Shown: positions 56,901-64,000 of the stretch, piece after piece
Layout of the letters: each line of letters opens with the position of its first letter
How positions within the stretch are numbered: position 1 is the stretch's first letter
From: Chelydra serpentina
Lineage: Eukaryota > Chordata > Testudines > Chelydridae
DNA: 64,000 nt
Assembly (NCBI GenBank): GCA_037349315.1
Contig: JBAIAC010000004.1
Span: forward strand, 33,235,001 to 33,299,000
Reading direction: 5' to 3'
Notes under the pieces: generated by a model
The model's database searches: none
What the model saw: only the letters and a program-made list of their open reading frames with translations
Told to the model about the DNA's origin: nothing
Position numbers and translations under genes: made by a program

Positions 56901-59900
56901 TAGGTAGATTACTATTCACACTTTCGCGAAGCCTTGCACTTTGGATATGGCATCCAAGTTGGATGCCCAGTTTGGTAGAGCGTTACTCCAATCCTTGTTT
57001 AATTAGAACTCTGCACCCCTCCATCCAATTTACCGTACTGCTTGCCAAACTACCCCAAAAGTGGGAATATGCAGAGAATACTCAAAGAAGAAATGAAGGT
57101 TACCCATTTGTAACCAGAGTTCTTTGAGATGGATTCTGCATATTCATACCCCCTCCACCTTCTCCACTCCTCCAAAGTTCAAAAATATCACTGGTTTTCT
57201 GCTTTAGTGGTGGAAGAAACTGAGGCGGTAACAATGCCACACCCCCTTTACACTCATATGCTCAAAACATGCTTGAGTGCTAGACAGGGAAGGTGGGGGA
57301 GCATGGTTACCTAGTGGTCACTGCTACTAATTTCTACCATCCTGCTGCACAGGTTGGTGCAGGTCCCCAAAGAGTGAATATGCAGAGTTCACTTGAAGAA
57401 CTCTGTTACAAGTAAGTTACCTTCATTTATTCCCCTGACCAAAACAAGCTGCAGGGGCCCAAAGGTCTTTCCCCTTGTGTCTCATGTTCTAGGACCAGCC
57501 CCAGGAACCAAATTCCTTCCTGAAGCTCCCCTCCAACTAACCATCTCCGTTCTGTATAGGAATCACCCACTCCTTCCCAACTGGATCTGATAATCAAATA
57601 GGGATAGATCACCATGTTACACCAGTATTAAAGGGCTTGTACTAACCTTCCTTACAGTTCATCATCTGCACCACTGTACTCTGTGCTTGGGCCTGTAGTG
57701 CAGATTTCAAAGCCTACAGGCAGGTTCCCTTGATTTTGACAAAATCCTGTTTCTTAAGATTGAGTGTTCATTGAGGTCTTCAGGTAACTGCAGCTGTGTT
57801 CTTTTTAAAAATTTGTAAATGGAAGTTTTGTATGTAGTGTTGATATCTTTTAATGTTTGGTTTTTAATGGTCAGTGTTTGGAATTTATACTAGAGTAACT
57901 GACTACAGTATGTTCATGTTAGATTCAAAAAGAACTAATGTAAAGGGTGAAAAGGACCCTGGGGTTAGGGACTATGACATACAATATCTGGCTCTTAAAG
58001 AAGGAACACAAATGTTCCTTGAACAATTTGTCTTTAGATATTTTGTGTTTTGCAAATAATGATCTTTGTAGTTATTATGTTGTGTCTAAAATAAAAATAG
58101 AATCCAAAAGTTATGCCCCTTTCATCTTTGACAAATGGGATTGTGTTTAAGGTGGATGACGCCATCAAGATTGCAGAGGCTCTTCTTTCTGACTTGTCTG
58201 GATTTCAAACATTCCGTCAAAATGCAGATGATCTTTTAGAACAGTTTAAGGTTTATGAACAAGAACAATTTGATGGTTGGTCCAGGGACATTCAGTCAGG
58301 TTTGTCGAATCCCCGGTCAGGTTTTTGGTAAGTATAAAATATTGTATGCAGTAAGAACTATTACCAAAGTCTGTATTACAGTGTAATCTAAAAAGAGCTG
58401 ATGAAGACCTAAACAGTGATGCTGTGGTGTAGAAGAGAGAATAAATAAGAGAAATAAAATAAGGCAGTTCACAGCGACTTCATTGTTGTGGATTGTATCA
58501 GACTTGGTTGGTAAAGCAAAATGAAATATGTTTGGGAATATTTTTAATATTTTTATTTGTTATTTGTATTACAGTAGTTCTTAGAGACTGAATGAGATTG
58601 GAGTCCCATTGTGCTAGCTGCTAGACAAATATAGAATAATAGGTAGTCAGTGTCCCTTAGAGCTCACAATCTAGATAGACAAGGCAGGCAGAAGATGGAT
58701 TGAGGAAAGCAGTTAAAATTCTCATTCATGAGATTATCTTTAAAATCATGAGATTTTAAAAAAAATGTGGGGGTGCCCTGTTCTTTTTATTTACCTTCTG
58801 TTTTTTTGAACCCTTAAGACACACTTGGGTTACTCTTTCAAGCTTTCCTCTGAAAATACGAGGGCTACCAACTTAAATTAAAAAAAATGAAAGATGAGAT
58901 TCTTATATATTCACATGAGAGTTGGCAACAGTGAAGAGTTACAACAAACAAGCCAAATGAACAGTGTGATGCCTGGCAAACATCTTGTTTCTTAGCTCCA
59001 CAAGGTTTTGCTTTTTGTTAGGCTTTTTAAAACATGGGTTTGTTGAGAGAGGATTAGCTAAATTGAAAACGAGAGGAGGTATTGAAGAGAAGGAGGCAAG
59101 GGTAATGAGGCAGAGGAAAGAGGGTGAGAAAAGGAGGAAGGGGAGCATGGAGGGCAGAGGAATAAAGCTGAAGAGAAACGACTGAGGAGTGCTGGGAGAG
59201 GGTCGATACAAACAGCCAGTTAGCACAGGAGTGAGATTATCAAGTGCAAAAACTGAAGATAGTCTGATGACATTATTAGTGTCTGACAGTATGCTGCAAA
59301 TGCTTCTGCTAGCTTGAGTCTCTGGCGCTTGGACTCGTTCTCATAGAGTAATAGACTTTAAGGCCCTCTCCATTCCATGAGCAAAAATGACTGAGGAACC
59401 CTGGTGTCCCCAGAGATGGGGAGTCCTCTCTGCACAGTTCTTGGTGTAGGGGATTTTTTAGGGAAAAATAGATCTCATCTCTTCTTCCGCCCCCAGTATT
59501 GCTGTGTCTGATGCAAATGTTTCTGTATCTGCTGCTGCTGGCCTGAGTTTCTGACCCTCAGTCTGGCTCTGCCCTGGAGCTGAGTGGAGGGGTAGAGTGA
59601 CATGAGCCCTGTCACATTCAGACTGGAAGTCCCCTTTCATGGTTCTGAATCCAAAGAGTGCTCAGGGTAGCCCTGGCTGGGAACTAAAGAAACAATGTGT
59701 ATTATAACGTGCGTGACAATCTTCTGAGTAAAAACAAATGTTAAAATGAAGTTCTGTTATGTGTTGCCCTTGTTGCTAGTCTGAGGTTTTCGATAGTAAA
59801 AAAGGTTACTGGATTAACACATAGAATCATAGAATGAATATCTTTAAAATAAAAAATAGTCAGAAAAAAGTAAATGTTATCCAGCATTTTGGAATTTTGG

Positions 59901-60836
59901 AAAGGATCCTGGACAAATCATACTTGGTAATTTTTAATATTAATTTTGGTTTAGCATGCAAGCTAGTAGTCCTATTATGGAGCTGGATCATTGTGATGGA
60001 GAATTAAAAATACATTATTCAGATCGTTTGGTGACTCTCCTAAGAGAAGTGCGTCAGTTATCTGCACTTGGCTTTGTTATTCCTGCTAAAATACAGCAAG
60101 TTGCAAACACTGCACAAAAATTCTGCAAGCAAGCAGTTATCCTCAAGCAGGTATGAGATAAGAAACCATAACCACTATCTGTACTGATTTCTATGCATTA
60201 ATGGTAGAGTATTTCCAGACCATTATATTGTCATTTTGATTATCAGGCTAATAAGCGTTATGCTATAAACCTTTATCTTTATTAAAGCTACAATGTGTTT
60301 CTTGAACAATTTAAAAAACATTGAATGATAATAATATTGGAAATAAATTTAATCCTAAAAACGGAACAAAAATAAAGAAATACACACATAAATGTTTAGT
60401 GAAGGATTAAAAATTAACCTGTTTTTGAAATTGACGATGAGATGTTACAATAAAGAGATCCATTAGCAATTTTCCACTTAAGGTAAATATAACCTCTTTA
60501 GTTGCAAACTTATAATTGCTAGGGCCAGCCACTAAAGGGAGACATGATCACATGCTCCAAAATGGTGTATTATATATACTTGTTAAATATCTTATTAACA
60601 ATCATATTGATAAAGTGTAAGTCTTGAAAATATTGGAATTGGCAATACTCTCAGGAATATATTACAAGTATTAAAAACTATTGGCATATCAATGGAAATA
60701 TGCTGCTTATATGTAATAGTAAATCCTGTCTGTTTTATAGGTGGCACATTTTTACAATTCAATTGATCAACAAATGATTCAGAGTCAGAAGCCAATGATG
60801 TTACAGTCTGCCTTAGCATTTGAACAGATAATTAAG
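38476..60836 (+). CDS. DYNC2H1: DYNC2H1, cytoplasmic dynein-2 heavy chain, N-terminal part (13 exons, gene continues past window)
   Basis: Heavy chain of the dynein-2 motor, which carries IFT trains from ciliary tip to base. Thirteen exons with GT-AG introns join in frame to 655 codons (1,965 bp) of a protein of about 4,300 residues in vertebrates. Only the tail (DHC_N1-type region) is present; linker, AAA+ ring and stalk lie beyond the window. Conserved blocks include NFLDDGNEFLL, VLVFFKLRPDVITEDNL, SPINTLYQAVRQVFAP, EVVDLVETTQD, LTGQLWQRYTPHPWK, REVRQLSALGFVIPAKIQQV and SALAFEQIIK. The ATG at 38,476 sits in a strong Kozak context (GCCACCATGT). The first 40 residues are the least conserved part. 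No frameshift or stop is seen in any exon. Introns 1, 5, 10 and 13 are expanded by repeats. Confidence 0.97.
38683..39860. repeat. Degenerate minisatellite at the start of DYNC2H1 intron 1
   Basis: Variants of a GCAGACCA(C/T)GGG(G)CCTGGTGTGTGACATGCTGTCC phrase recur at irregular spacing: 38,713; 38,763; 39,330; 39,490; 39,615; 39,670; 39,705; 39,765. The first variant begins within 40 bases of the exon 1 donor. The array is split by a CR1 fragment at 38,798-39,275. Units are strongly diverged. Confidence 0.6.
38798..39275 (+). repeat. CR1 LINE fragment, RT and tail joined by internal deletion
   Basis: Begins in the RT region (AAGGCCTTTGACAAGGTCCC) and passes VPQ-like and FADD-like degenerate parts. 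It jumps to the tail ATGGATCATTGGTCTGACCC and AGTATGGCCATTCTTATG. Frames are broken. Confidence 0.75.
40874..40974 (-). mobile_element. Compact palindromic retroposon-like copy, 12-bp TSD
   Basis: Flanked by ATTAAAACTGAT at 40,862-40,873 and 40,975-40,986. Has the constant end AGGTTTCAGAGTAGC and both arm tips (AAAGAACAGGAGTACTT… and …AAGTACTCCTGTTCTTT) with only a few bases between them, so the middle of the family is deleted. It would form a hairpin of about 28 bp. Confidence 0.75.
41035..41215 (+). repeat. CR1-type 3' tail
   Basis: CCTTGAAGTCTTTAAACCAT, GGTGAGATTCTGTGGCCTG, GGTCAGACTAGAAGATCATA and the end repeat AGTCTATGAGTCTATGAG. It is a truncated 3' end of the family also seen at 413 and 46,500. 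Confidence 0.75.
41249..41370. mobile_element. 122-bp hAT-like MITE with exact 8-bp TSD
   Basis: Ends TAGGGTGACCAGA / TCTGGTCACCCTA. Target duplication CTGTCTGC at 41,241-41,248 and 41,371-41,378. The inner words GGGACAGTCCC and CCGTCCCGATTTTT resemble the ends of the larger element at 17,390. Confidence 0.9.
41885..41952. repeat. (TTTC)n microsatellite close to exon 2 acceptor
   Basis: About 17 uninterrupted TTTC units ending 24 bases before the AG of DYNC2H1 exon 2. It forms an extended pyrimidine tract on the sense strand. Confidence 0.95.
41977..42147 (+). CDS. DYNC2H1: DYNC2H1 coding exon 2
   Basis: 171 bp, 57 codons. Acceptor TTATAG|GTC, donor AAAG|GTGAGT. It encodes KDKVLVFFKLRPDVITEDNL and then VSSMLDSPINTLYQAVRQVF. 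A TTTC microsatellite ends only 24 bases before the acceptor. Confidence 0.97.
42531..42737. mobile_element. 207-bp hAT-like MITE with exact 8-bp TSD
   Basis: Ends CAGGGCCAGCTCTA / TAGAGCCAGCCCTG. Duplication CTGATGGG at 42,523-42,530 and 42,738-42,745. The interior has three GTGCCGC(C/T) repeats. It lies in DYNC2H1 intron 2, and its open frame is not a gene. Confidence 0.9.
42746..43495. other. DYNC2H1 intron 2, second half: nothing recognised
   Basis: AT-rich intronic sequence without supported features. Confidence 0.4.
43501..43636 (+). CDS. DYNC2H1: DYNC2H1 coding exon 3
   Basis: 136 bp. Acceptor TTGTAG|GAT. The donor CGCG|GTGTGT is weaker than its neighbours but in the right phase. It encodes DEKWSREFDPKLQNLLSELE, then IGLGTVLRRSD and KFREDDVR. 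Confidence 0.95.
44013..44131 (+). CDS. DYNC2H1: DYNC2H1 coding exon 4
   Basis: 119 bp. Acceptor TTGCAG|CA, donor AAGA|GTATGT. It encodes ILTPNDEFQFWIERAHRG and, further on, KERASHFKDLFEAIAR. The exon 3/4 junction codon reads alanine; recalled mammalian sequence has glycine. Confidence 0.96.
44455..44580. repeat. Short palindromic repeat in DYNC2H1 intron 4
   Basis: TACTCACATGAATAGTCCCA is mirrored by GTGAGACTATTCACATGAATA and flanked by TGCAAAGTGC and TTGCAGGATTGTGCC. It is a common sauropsid repeat type, also at 49,135-49,255. Confidence 0.55.
44735..44879 (+). CDS. DYNC2H1: DYNC2H1 coding exon 5
   Basis: 145 bp. Acceptor TTCTAG|GAT, donor ATAG|GTAAAG. It encodes DYYNLESLSLFEVVDLVETT followed by QDTVDDVWRQTEHD and ends with RMQNLLDVI plus one base of the next glycine codon. 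Confidence 0.97.
44915..46205 (+). repeat. Old CR1/L3-type LINE fragment
   Basis: Translations in shifting frames give GLDHLHPGVLKELAEELSEP, then NWGKIQRIGGLAK, then DIVYLDFSKAF. A CR1 tail follows with GTCAGGCTGGATGGTCATGA. Many stops. It occupies most of DYNC2H1 intron 5, in the gene's orientation. Confidence 0.75.
46500..46930 (+). repeat. CR1-type 3' UTR fragment
   Basis: CAGGGTTCAACTGATCTCCA, GGAAGGAATTTTCCCCCAG, TTCCTCTGCAGCATAGAGCC and the tail AGGTCATACTAGATGATCTA, GTGGTC. Same family as 413-720. Confidence 0.6.
47241..47473 (+). CDS. DYNC2H1: DYNC2H1 coding exon 6
   Basis: 233 bp, 78 codons including the split glycine. Acceptor TTTTAG|GTG, donor TGAG|GTATCA. It contains GRFVQKKMGTLNLWEDAFHI, KAGIVICEQWVAACDHLTGQ and LWQRYTPHPWK, among the best conserved blocks of the dynein-2 tail. 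Confidence 0.97.
47807..47941 (+). CDS. DYNC2H1: DYNC2H1 coding exon 7
   Basis: 135 bp, 45 codons, phase 0. Acceptor TTTTAG|GTG, donor GGAG|GTATAA. It encodes VLTIRTLHEKLAYFLP and ends FEPFACLNPVHYNPYTE. Confidence 0.96.
48039..48152 (+). CDS. DYNC2H1: DYNC2H1 coding exon 8
   Basis: 114 bp, 38 codons, phase 0. Acceptor CTCCAG|CCT, donor ACAG|GTAAAA. It encodes PLWRAAVSQYERIVAPVEQK, then KLKTFISEIQDSPQQ. Confidence 0.97.
48342..48453 (+). CDS. DYNC2H1: DYNC2H1 coding exon 9
   Basis: 112 bp. Acceptor TGCTAG|CTG, donor AAAG|GTAAAA. It encodes LFQAFQKYKELVKRPSISKE, then ERETLLARLQDSVK. Confidence 0.96.
48648..48772 (+). CDS. DYNC2H1: DYNC2H1 coding exon 10
   Basis: 125 bp. Acceptor ATACAG|AT, donor GAAG|GTAATA. 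It encodes DFRTDFEARCHGVPGD, then GPLSGKNLSEVVNNIVWVRQ. It is followed by the 9.4-kb repeat-filled intron 10. Confidence 0.97.
49135..49255. repeat. Short palindromic repeat in DYNC2H1 intron 10
   Basis: ACTCATGAATAGTCCTTCAG is mirrored by CAGTGGTATTTCTCATGTAAG. Diverged relative of 44,455-44,580. Confidence 0.4.
49256..50450. other. DYNC2H1 intron 10, first part: nothing recognised
   Basis: AT-rich intronic sequence without a supported feature. Confidence 0.35.
50706..51483. mobile_element. Solo LTR inserted in the old DIRS element
   Basis: Begins TGTGACAGGG and ends CTTTGTCACA, flanked by TTAG at 50,702-50,705 and 51,484-51,487. The interior has a direct repeat (CAATTAAGGCAGGCTAAT near 50,850 and 50,895) and a TATA-like TTTAAAAGG near 50,922. 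No internal coding region is present, so the two LTRs of a former provirus or LTR retrotransposon have probably recombined. Confidence 0.65.
51557..51740 (+). mobile_element. tRNA-derived turtle SINE, degenerate
   Basis: ATAGCTCATTGACCTGC, GAGTTCAATCCTTGAGGGAG and TTGGTCCTACTAGTG parallel 35,332-35,515. It lies inside the old DIRS element upstream of its Gag region. Confidence 0.7.
51953..52122. repeat. Short inverted-repeat element nested in the DIRS Gag region
   Basis: TGCTTAATTTTTAATG…GGTGCTGGGGCT is mirrored by AGCCCTGGCACAAATTAAGCA. It interrupts the Gag-like reading shortly after the Cys motif. Confidence 0.5.
54366..54600 (-). repeat. Two CR1 3'-end fragments, one nested in the other
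   Basis: The outer copy is CATAAGAACAGCCATACTGG … CCATCTGGCCCAGTATCCTG. The inner one is AAATCATAAAATCTATGAAT … AGTCCAGTCCCCTGCACTC. Both are minus-strand tails, lying upstream of the RT of the old DIRS element. Confidence 0.7.
55055..55095 (+). other. Inactivated RT catalytic motif of the old DIRS element
   Basis: The reading FVFLY-stop-DNWLLKAP occupies the place of the family's Y-L-D-D active-site motif. Leu has become a stop and the second Asp has become Asn. The catalytic site itself is therefore destroyed. Confidence 0.7.
55385..55494. repeat. Truncated hAT-like MITE related to 33,223-33,399
   Basis: The right end GGGTTGAGAACCACTGGG and the inner words GATGTCACATGGGCCACAGCTGTGTG are the reverse complement of the left half of the intact copy. 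The other end is missing. Confidence 0.65.
55690..56504 (-). mobile_element. Candidate LTR nested in the old DIRS element
   Basis: On the minus strand it begins TGTGACACACTGTACTTC at 56,504. The left part carries promoter-like AT-rich text (TTTATTTTATACC near 56,105). It separates the RT/RNaseH part from the recombinase part of the DIRS element. The left boundary and target duplication are not established. Confidence 0.35.
57431..58151. other. DYNC2H1 intron 10, last part: nothing recognised
   Basis: Unrecognised intronic sequence before exon 11. Confidence 0.35.
58152..58327 (+). CDS. DYNC2H1: DYNC2H1 coding exon 11
   Basis: 176 bp. Acceptor GTTTAAG|GTG, donor TTTTG|GTAAGT. It encodes VDDAIKIAEALLSDLSGFQT, then LLEQFKVYEQEQFDGWSRDI, and ends with two bases of a cysteine codon. 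Confidence 0.97.
58545..58700 (+). repeat. Old amniote interspersed repeat
   Basis: TTATTTGTATTACAGTAG, CCCATTGTGCTAGCTGCTAG and AGCTCACAATCTAGATAG appear in fixed order. Inverse copy at 12,676-12,798. Confidence 0.55.
58701..59950. other. DYNC2H1 intron 11: nothing further recognised
   Basis: Purine-rich stretch at 59,065-59,170, otherwise unremarkable intronic sequence. Confidence 0.35.
59955..60150 (+). CDS. DYNC2H1: DYNC2H1 coding exon 12
   Basis: 196 bp. Acceptor TTTAG|C, donor GCAG|GTATGA. It encodes SPIMELDHCDG, HYSDRLVTLLREVRQLSALG, FVIPAKIQQVANTAQKFCKQ and AVILKQ. Confidence 0.97.
60151..60740. other. DYNC2H1 intron 12: nothing recognised
   Basis: AT-rich intron of 590 bp with no supported feature. 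Confidence 0.5.
60741..60836 (+). CDS. DYNC2H1: DYNC2H1 coding exon 13 (last in window)
   Basis: 96 bp, 32 codons, phase 0. Acceptor TTATAG|GTG, donor TAAG|GTAAAG. It encodes VAHFYNSIDQQMIQSQKPMM, then LQSALAFEQIIK. The next exon lies beyond position 64,000, so intron 13 is longer than 3.1 kb. Confidence 0.97.
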
Positions 60837-61084
60837 GTAAAGGAATCCTTCTTTGTTGCTTTAAGCTTTGGCAATGTATTTCATGTGCTGTTATCTTTTT
60901 GTGATTATTTTTTAGCCTATTGATTTTTATAACTGCAGGTTTTTACAGACCGAGAACGTCTTTCATCTGCATTTAGCTAGACAATTATGACCATTTCTTT
61001 GTGATACAGTTCTTTCCACAGTTACTTATGTCTTTTTTACCTCCATATTTGATTATTTTAATGTGTTTTTTACCCTTAAAAACC

Positions 61085-61290
61085 AGTTGGAAGCTACAGA
61101 TAGGGCAGAATGTGGCTGTGTGCTTCAGTAATGGTGGTGATATGAAAAATATTACAGCAGTTCTCAGAAATTTGCACTGGTTTTCTATTTACTTTCAGGT
61201 GCAATTCAAGATTGGTGTTGAACTATAAAGCACTATATGATTTGGGTCCTGGTTTTCCAAGAGGCTCTCTATTTATCACGACTATTGAGG
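61085..61290 (+). repeat. Degenerate LINE reverse-transcriptase C-terminus (L2-like)
   Basis: Reads LRNLHWFSIYFQVQFKIGVE and, after a stop, remnants of the usual 'YKALxGxxP' block. This is the conserved post-RT motif of L2-type and related LINEs. Short and broken. Confidence 0.4.
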
Positions 61291-61716
61291 TCAACTGAGG
61301 ACAGCCCTCAGATTTGAACATTTTGGGGCTGGAGGCAGATTACTCTTCTTGAAGGGTTTATGAGTGCTCTTCCTGTAAGCTCAAAATAGCTTGATTTTGT
61401 TGCCCTTTAGGGCATTTTGTAAGGTCCACATAGTTACCGAGGCCTTTGCCTGGTGTGTATGTGTGTGGTGGGGAGGCTTGCAGGTGATGCCTATAAGGAC
61501 CAACTTGGGGTAAAAGTGTAATTGGTTATATCTTGACAAATCATGTATATTTTAATTTTTATGAACATATGTCCAGACAATGGGTAGTATATATTTTACA
61601 TATATAAAAATAAATAAAATATCTTATGCATGTCCTTTCAACCTTTTGCTTTTTTGAGATAGAGTGATACGTGAGCCTATACCCTCTGTGCAGTATTGCA
61701 GAATGCAACCCCTTCT

Positions 61717-64000
61717 TCTTCGAGTGATTGCTCATATGTATTCCACTTAGGTGTGCGCGCGCGGCGTGCACGATCGTCGGAAGATTTTTACCCTAGCAAC
61801 ACTCGGTGGGCCGGCTGGCGCCCCCTGGAGTGGCGCCGTTAGGGAGCCCGATATATACCCCAGCCGGCCCATCGCCCTCTCAGTTCCTTCTTACCGCCCG
61901 TGTCGGTCGTTGGAACAGTGGAGAGCAGCTTGCTGACCTCCACATCCCTAGCACTCTTAGCACTCGCTTATCGTGTAGATAGTTTAAGTACTCTTAATTA
62001 GTTGTTAATAGTTATTCATAGCTTGTTGTTGTAGCTACTGTCAATAGTAGTAGGAGATAAGGGGTTTCTCCCCTGTCTCCCTCCCGGCACCGGGCCAGTG
62101 CCTGGCTCTCCGGGATTTAAGCCTTGCTCGGCATGCCAAAAGCCGATGCCCACAGGAGATCCACACACCTCCTGCCTGAAGTGCCTCGGGGAGTCCCACC
62201 TTCCGGACAAGTGCCGCATCTGTAAGTCTTTCAAGCCGCGGACCAAAAAGGAGCGGGACTTTCGTTTAAAGCAGCTCCTCTTAGAGGCTTCGCTCAGTCC
62301 GATGTCGGCGCCGCAACGAACCCAGGCACCGACTTCAGCGGCCTCAACGTCCACGGCACCGGAGCGTCTGAGCTCCGGGAAAGAACCTCGGCACCGTCCG
62401 TCTCTGGGACCTCGCAGAGCCGCTCTCTGTCCCCGAGAGCGAAGAAGTTGGGAGGACCGACTAAGGCGCCGCTGCATACGCAGCCAGCTTCAGACCTGAC
62501 CAGGCCTGTTACGGCGCCAGCACCGTCGACTCCGGTACCGCAAGGACCGTTGAGTTCGGTGCCAGTGGCCTCTGTGCCACTTACTCCGGCCCAGCAGAGG
62601 CCGTCGAGTCCGGCGCCGCCACCAGCACCGGCGCCGGCCCTGCCAACTCCGGCACCCGAGAGGCCGTTGAGCGCAGGTCAGCCTTTTCAGGCTCCGGTAC
62701 CGACGACTCCGGTCCCGCGAGGGCCGTTGAGCTCGGTAACCGCCAGCTCCCCGGCCCGCACCGTGGTTGAGCTTACGCTGCCGTCCACTCCGGACACCTT
62801 CGCAGCGGCAAGGGACCTCATACAGATGACCGATCCGGCACCGACCCCGTCCACGGTACTGCCGGTGCGGATCATGACTTCACGTGGCAAACCGGCCATC
62901 TTCCACCCGGTGCCGCAGGCGGAGACCAGCCAGCAGCAGCCGCCGGCGTCTCCCCGGTACCGCTCGCAGTCCCGGCGCCGGTCTCCATCCCGGCACCGCT
63001 CGTACTCGCGGTACCGCTCCAGGTCCCCCTCCACGCGGAGGTACTCTGACTCTCGCCGCTCCCGGTCCCGCGGCCGGTCGACGCGCAGGTCCCTTAGATG
63101 TTCAAGGTCCCGATCTGTGTCCCGGTACCGAAGTCATCGCCGGTACCGGTCCAGGTCTCGATTCCGATCCGGCTCTCGACACCGGTCAGCATCCAGGCAC
63201 CGATCCGGCTCTCGGCACCGATCCGGCTCTCAGTACCGGATACCGTCCCGGCACCGATCCGGCGCCCGGCACCGGACACCATCCCGGCACCGGTCCCCGC
63301 CGAGGAGGCAGACCTTGGCCACGCAGACGTCGCTGCATGGCTACTCTGCTCCACCCTGGCCTTATCGCTCTGGATCCCACTCTTCCAGAGCTGGCAGCGA
63401 CCTCTACGTCGAGGACCGCACTGTCAGTGACCAGGGCCACCTGCCAGAGACCGGACAGGTTCAGGAGCGATGGCCCTTCTGGACCCCGATGGCCTATTAC
63501 GAAGCCCAAAGGGTACCACGTAGAGCTCCCACCTCGACCACATTGGAGCGTAGAGCGCCAGAGGCTACAGTCTCCCGGCCTCCGCCAGAGGTAGGGGACC
63601 CAGACCCTGAGCCCCCAGTCCTGGGCTCTTCAGCGGCACCCACCGAGGATCCGCTTGCCCAAGGCCTGTCCTCCTCCTCCTCCCCTGACGAGGCAGTGGC
63701 GGGAGCGTCATCGTCCGGCCCGCCTCCTATTGATCTCAGGGACCATCAAGACCTGCTTCGCAGATTGGCCCTTAACATGGATCTGCAGATAGAGGAGGTT
63801 CCAGAACTGGAGGACCCGGTGGTGGACATTTTGACAACCGACGCCCCCACCAGGGGAGCCCTGCCATTCGTCCGTACCATACTGGCCAACGCCACATCTA
63901 TCTGGCAGACCCCAGCCTCGATACCCCCCACTGCCAGGGGTGTAGAGAGGAAGTATATGGCACCTCCAAGAGATTTCCAGTATCTCTACACTCACCCCCC
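61717..64000 (+). mobile_element. Young DIRS-type retrotransposon, 5' half (continues past window)
   Basis: The left terminus starts about CTTCTTCGAGTGATTGCTCA, followed by GC-rich leader sequence (ATATATACCCCAGCCGGCCC near 61,850) and a Gag-like reading frame. The matching leader in the old copy near 50,560 supports the boundaries. It is far more GC-rich than the intron around it, as expected of a recent insertion. RT and recombinase genes would lie to the right, outside the window. It sits in DYNC2H1 intron 13 in the sense direction. Confidence 0.75.
62101..64000 (+). CDS. DIRS Gag-like protein with RS domain, one apparent frameshift, partial
   Basis: The N-terminal part (62,101 to about 62,400) has a Cys/His cluster CSACQKPMPTGDPHTSCLKC…HLPDKCRICKSF, then KPRTKKERDFRLKQLL. 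The same motif is in the old DIRS copy and in other vertebrate DIRS Gags. The rest lies in another frame, open from 62,226 to the window edge (about 590 codons). It holds a proline-rich part with repeated TPVP-GPLSS phrases, an Arg/Ser-rich domain of about 120 residues (62,949-63,310), a low-complexity acidic part, and a helical end (LRDHQDLLRRLALNMDLQIE). A single indel between about 62,290 and 62,499 would explain the frame change. No ATG precedes the Cys cluster in its frame, so the start codon is missing or non-standard. Nucleic-acid binding and particle formation are inferred from family position. Confidence 0.65.

Larger units (their letters stand above)
50455..57430 (+). mobile_element. 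Old DIRS tyrosine-recombinase retrotransposon, broken, with nested insertions
   Basis: In order on the plus strand: a left end whose words match the young copy (ATATATAGG…CCTCAGTTCTTTCC); a Gag-like Cys motif at about 51,835-51,950 (HVQCLKCLEENLSPACCVTC, then PRAQKERQNRLQ); a Gag C-terminal helix near 53,720-53,830 (WLQSS); an RT start at about 54,755-54,850 (KKNGGLRPILDLKALSKLIR); the RT catalytic region at about 55,055-55,095; RT/RNaseH-like text to about 55,370; and a tyrosine recombinase C-terminus at about 56,610-56,960 (LDVKAVLSYYLDGTKSF, HSTRAVA). The terminal complementary region runs from about 57,085 to 57,425. All frames are broken. It fills most of DYNC2H1 intron 10. Confidence 0.75.

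Noticed and set aside
62016..63509. Minus-strand open frames of 107-153 codons opposite the DIRS Gag
   Set aside because: Shadow frames of the GC-rich Gag coding strand, with no motif of their own.

Overview
This window is vertebrate nuclear DNA, most likely from a cryptodiran turtle. The evidence is: two intron-rich genes with GT-AG exons whose products match vertebrate DCUN1D5 and DYNC2H1; abundant CR1 LINEs; tRNA-derived SINEs of the type described from cryptodiran turtles; DIRS tyrosine-recombinase retrotransposons; and many short hAT-like elements with exact 8-bp target duplications. No bacterial, plasmid or CRISPR feature is present.

Layout. Positions 1-13,780 are intergenic sequence downstream of DCUN1D5. 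They hold CR1 tails, an MIR-type SINE, an LTR-like repeat and a frameshifted copy of an orphan cysteine-rich repeat protein (7,248-8,040, minus). DCUN1D5 lies on the minus strand from 31,648 (ATG) to 14,030 (stop). All eight coding exons can be placed and sum to 235 codons plus stop. Its introns carry two minus-strand CR1 copies, one a 2.5-kb copy with readable endonuclease and reverse transcriptase, two palindromic retroposon-like elements, and a hAT-like element filled by a 59-bp hairpin minisatellite. The two genes are divergent, with start codons 6.8 kb apart and a CpG-rich promoter at each end (about 31,550-32,130 and 37,930-38,475). The spacer between them holds a probable solo LTR and a 2.4-kb foldback element with at least five nested insertions. 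DYNC2H1 starts at 38,476 on the plus strand. Thirteen coding exons (655 codons, the N-terminal tail of the dynein-2 heavy chain) are placed before the gene runs off the window. Its 9.4-kb intron 10 is mostly an old, broken DIRS element with its own nested insertions. Its intron 13 contains the 5' half of a much younger DIRS element, whose Gag reading frame is open to the window edge and carries an arginine/serine-rich domain.

How the genes work together. DCUN1D5 assists cullin neddylation, and DYNC2H1 is the motor of retrograde intraflagellar transport. I see no functional link; their head-to-head order is conserved synteny, as in human 11q22. The DYNC2H1 promoter shows RFX X-box-like sites and a YY1-type site, as expected for a ciliary gene.

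The most unusual content is in the repeats. Four palindromic elements share one fixed end and are flanked by 11-13-bp direct repeats, which suggests retroposition. A hAT-like element inserted in one palindrome arm has an internal empty-site control in the other arm. The hAT-like element carries about ten tandem 18-bp-stem hairpins. The Gag of the young DIRS element has an RS domain. A cluster of ATF4/C-EBP-like composite motifs precedes the orphan repeat protein.
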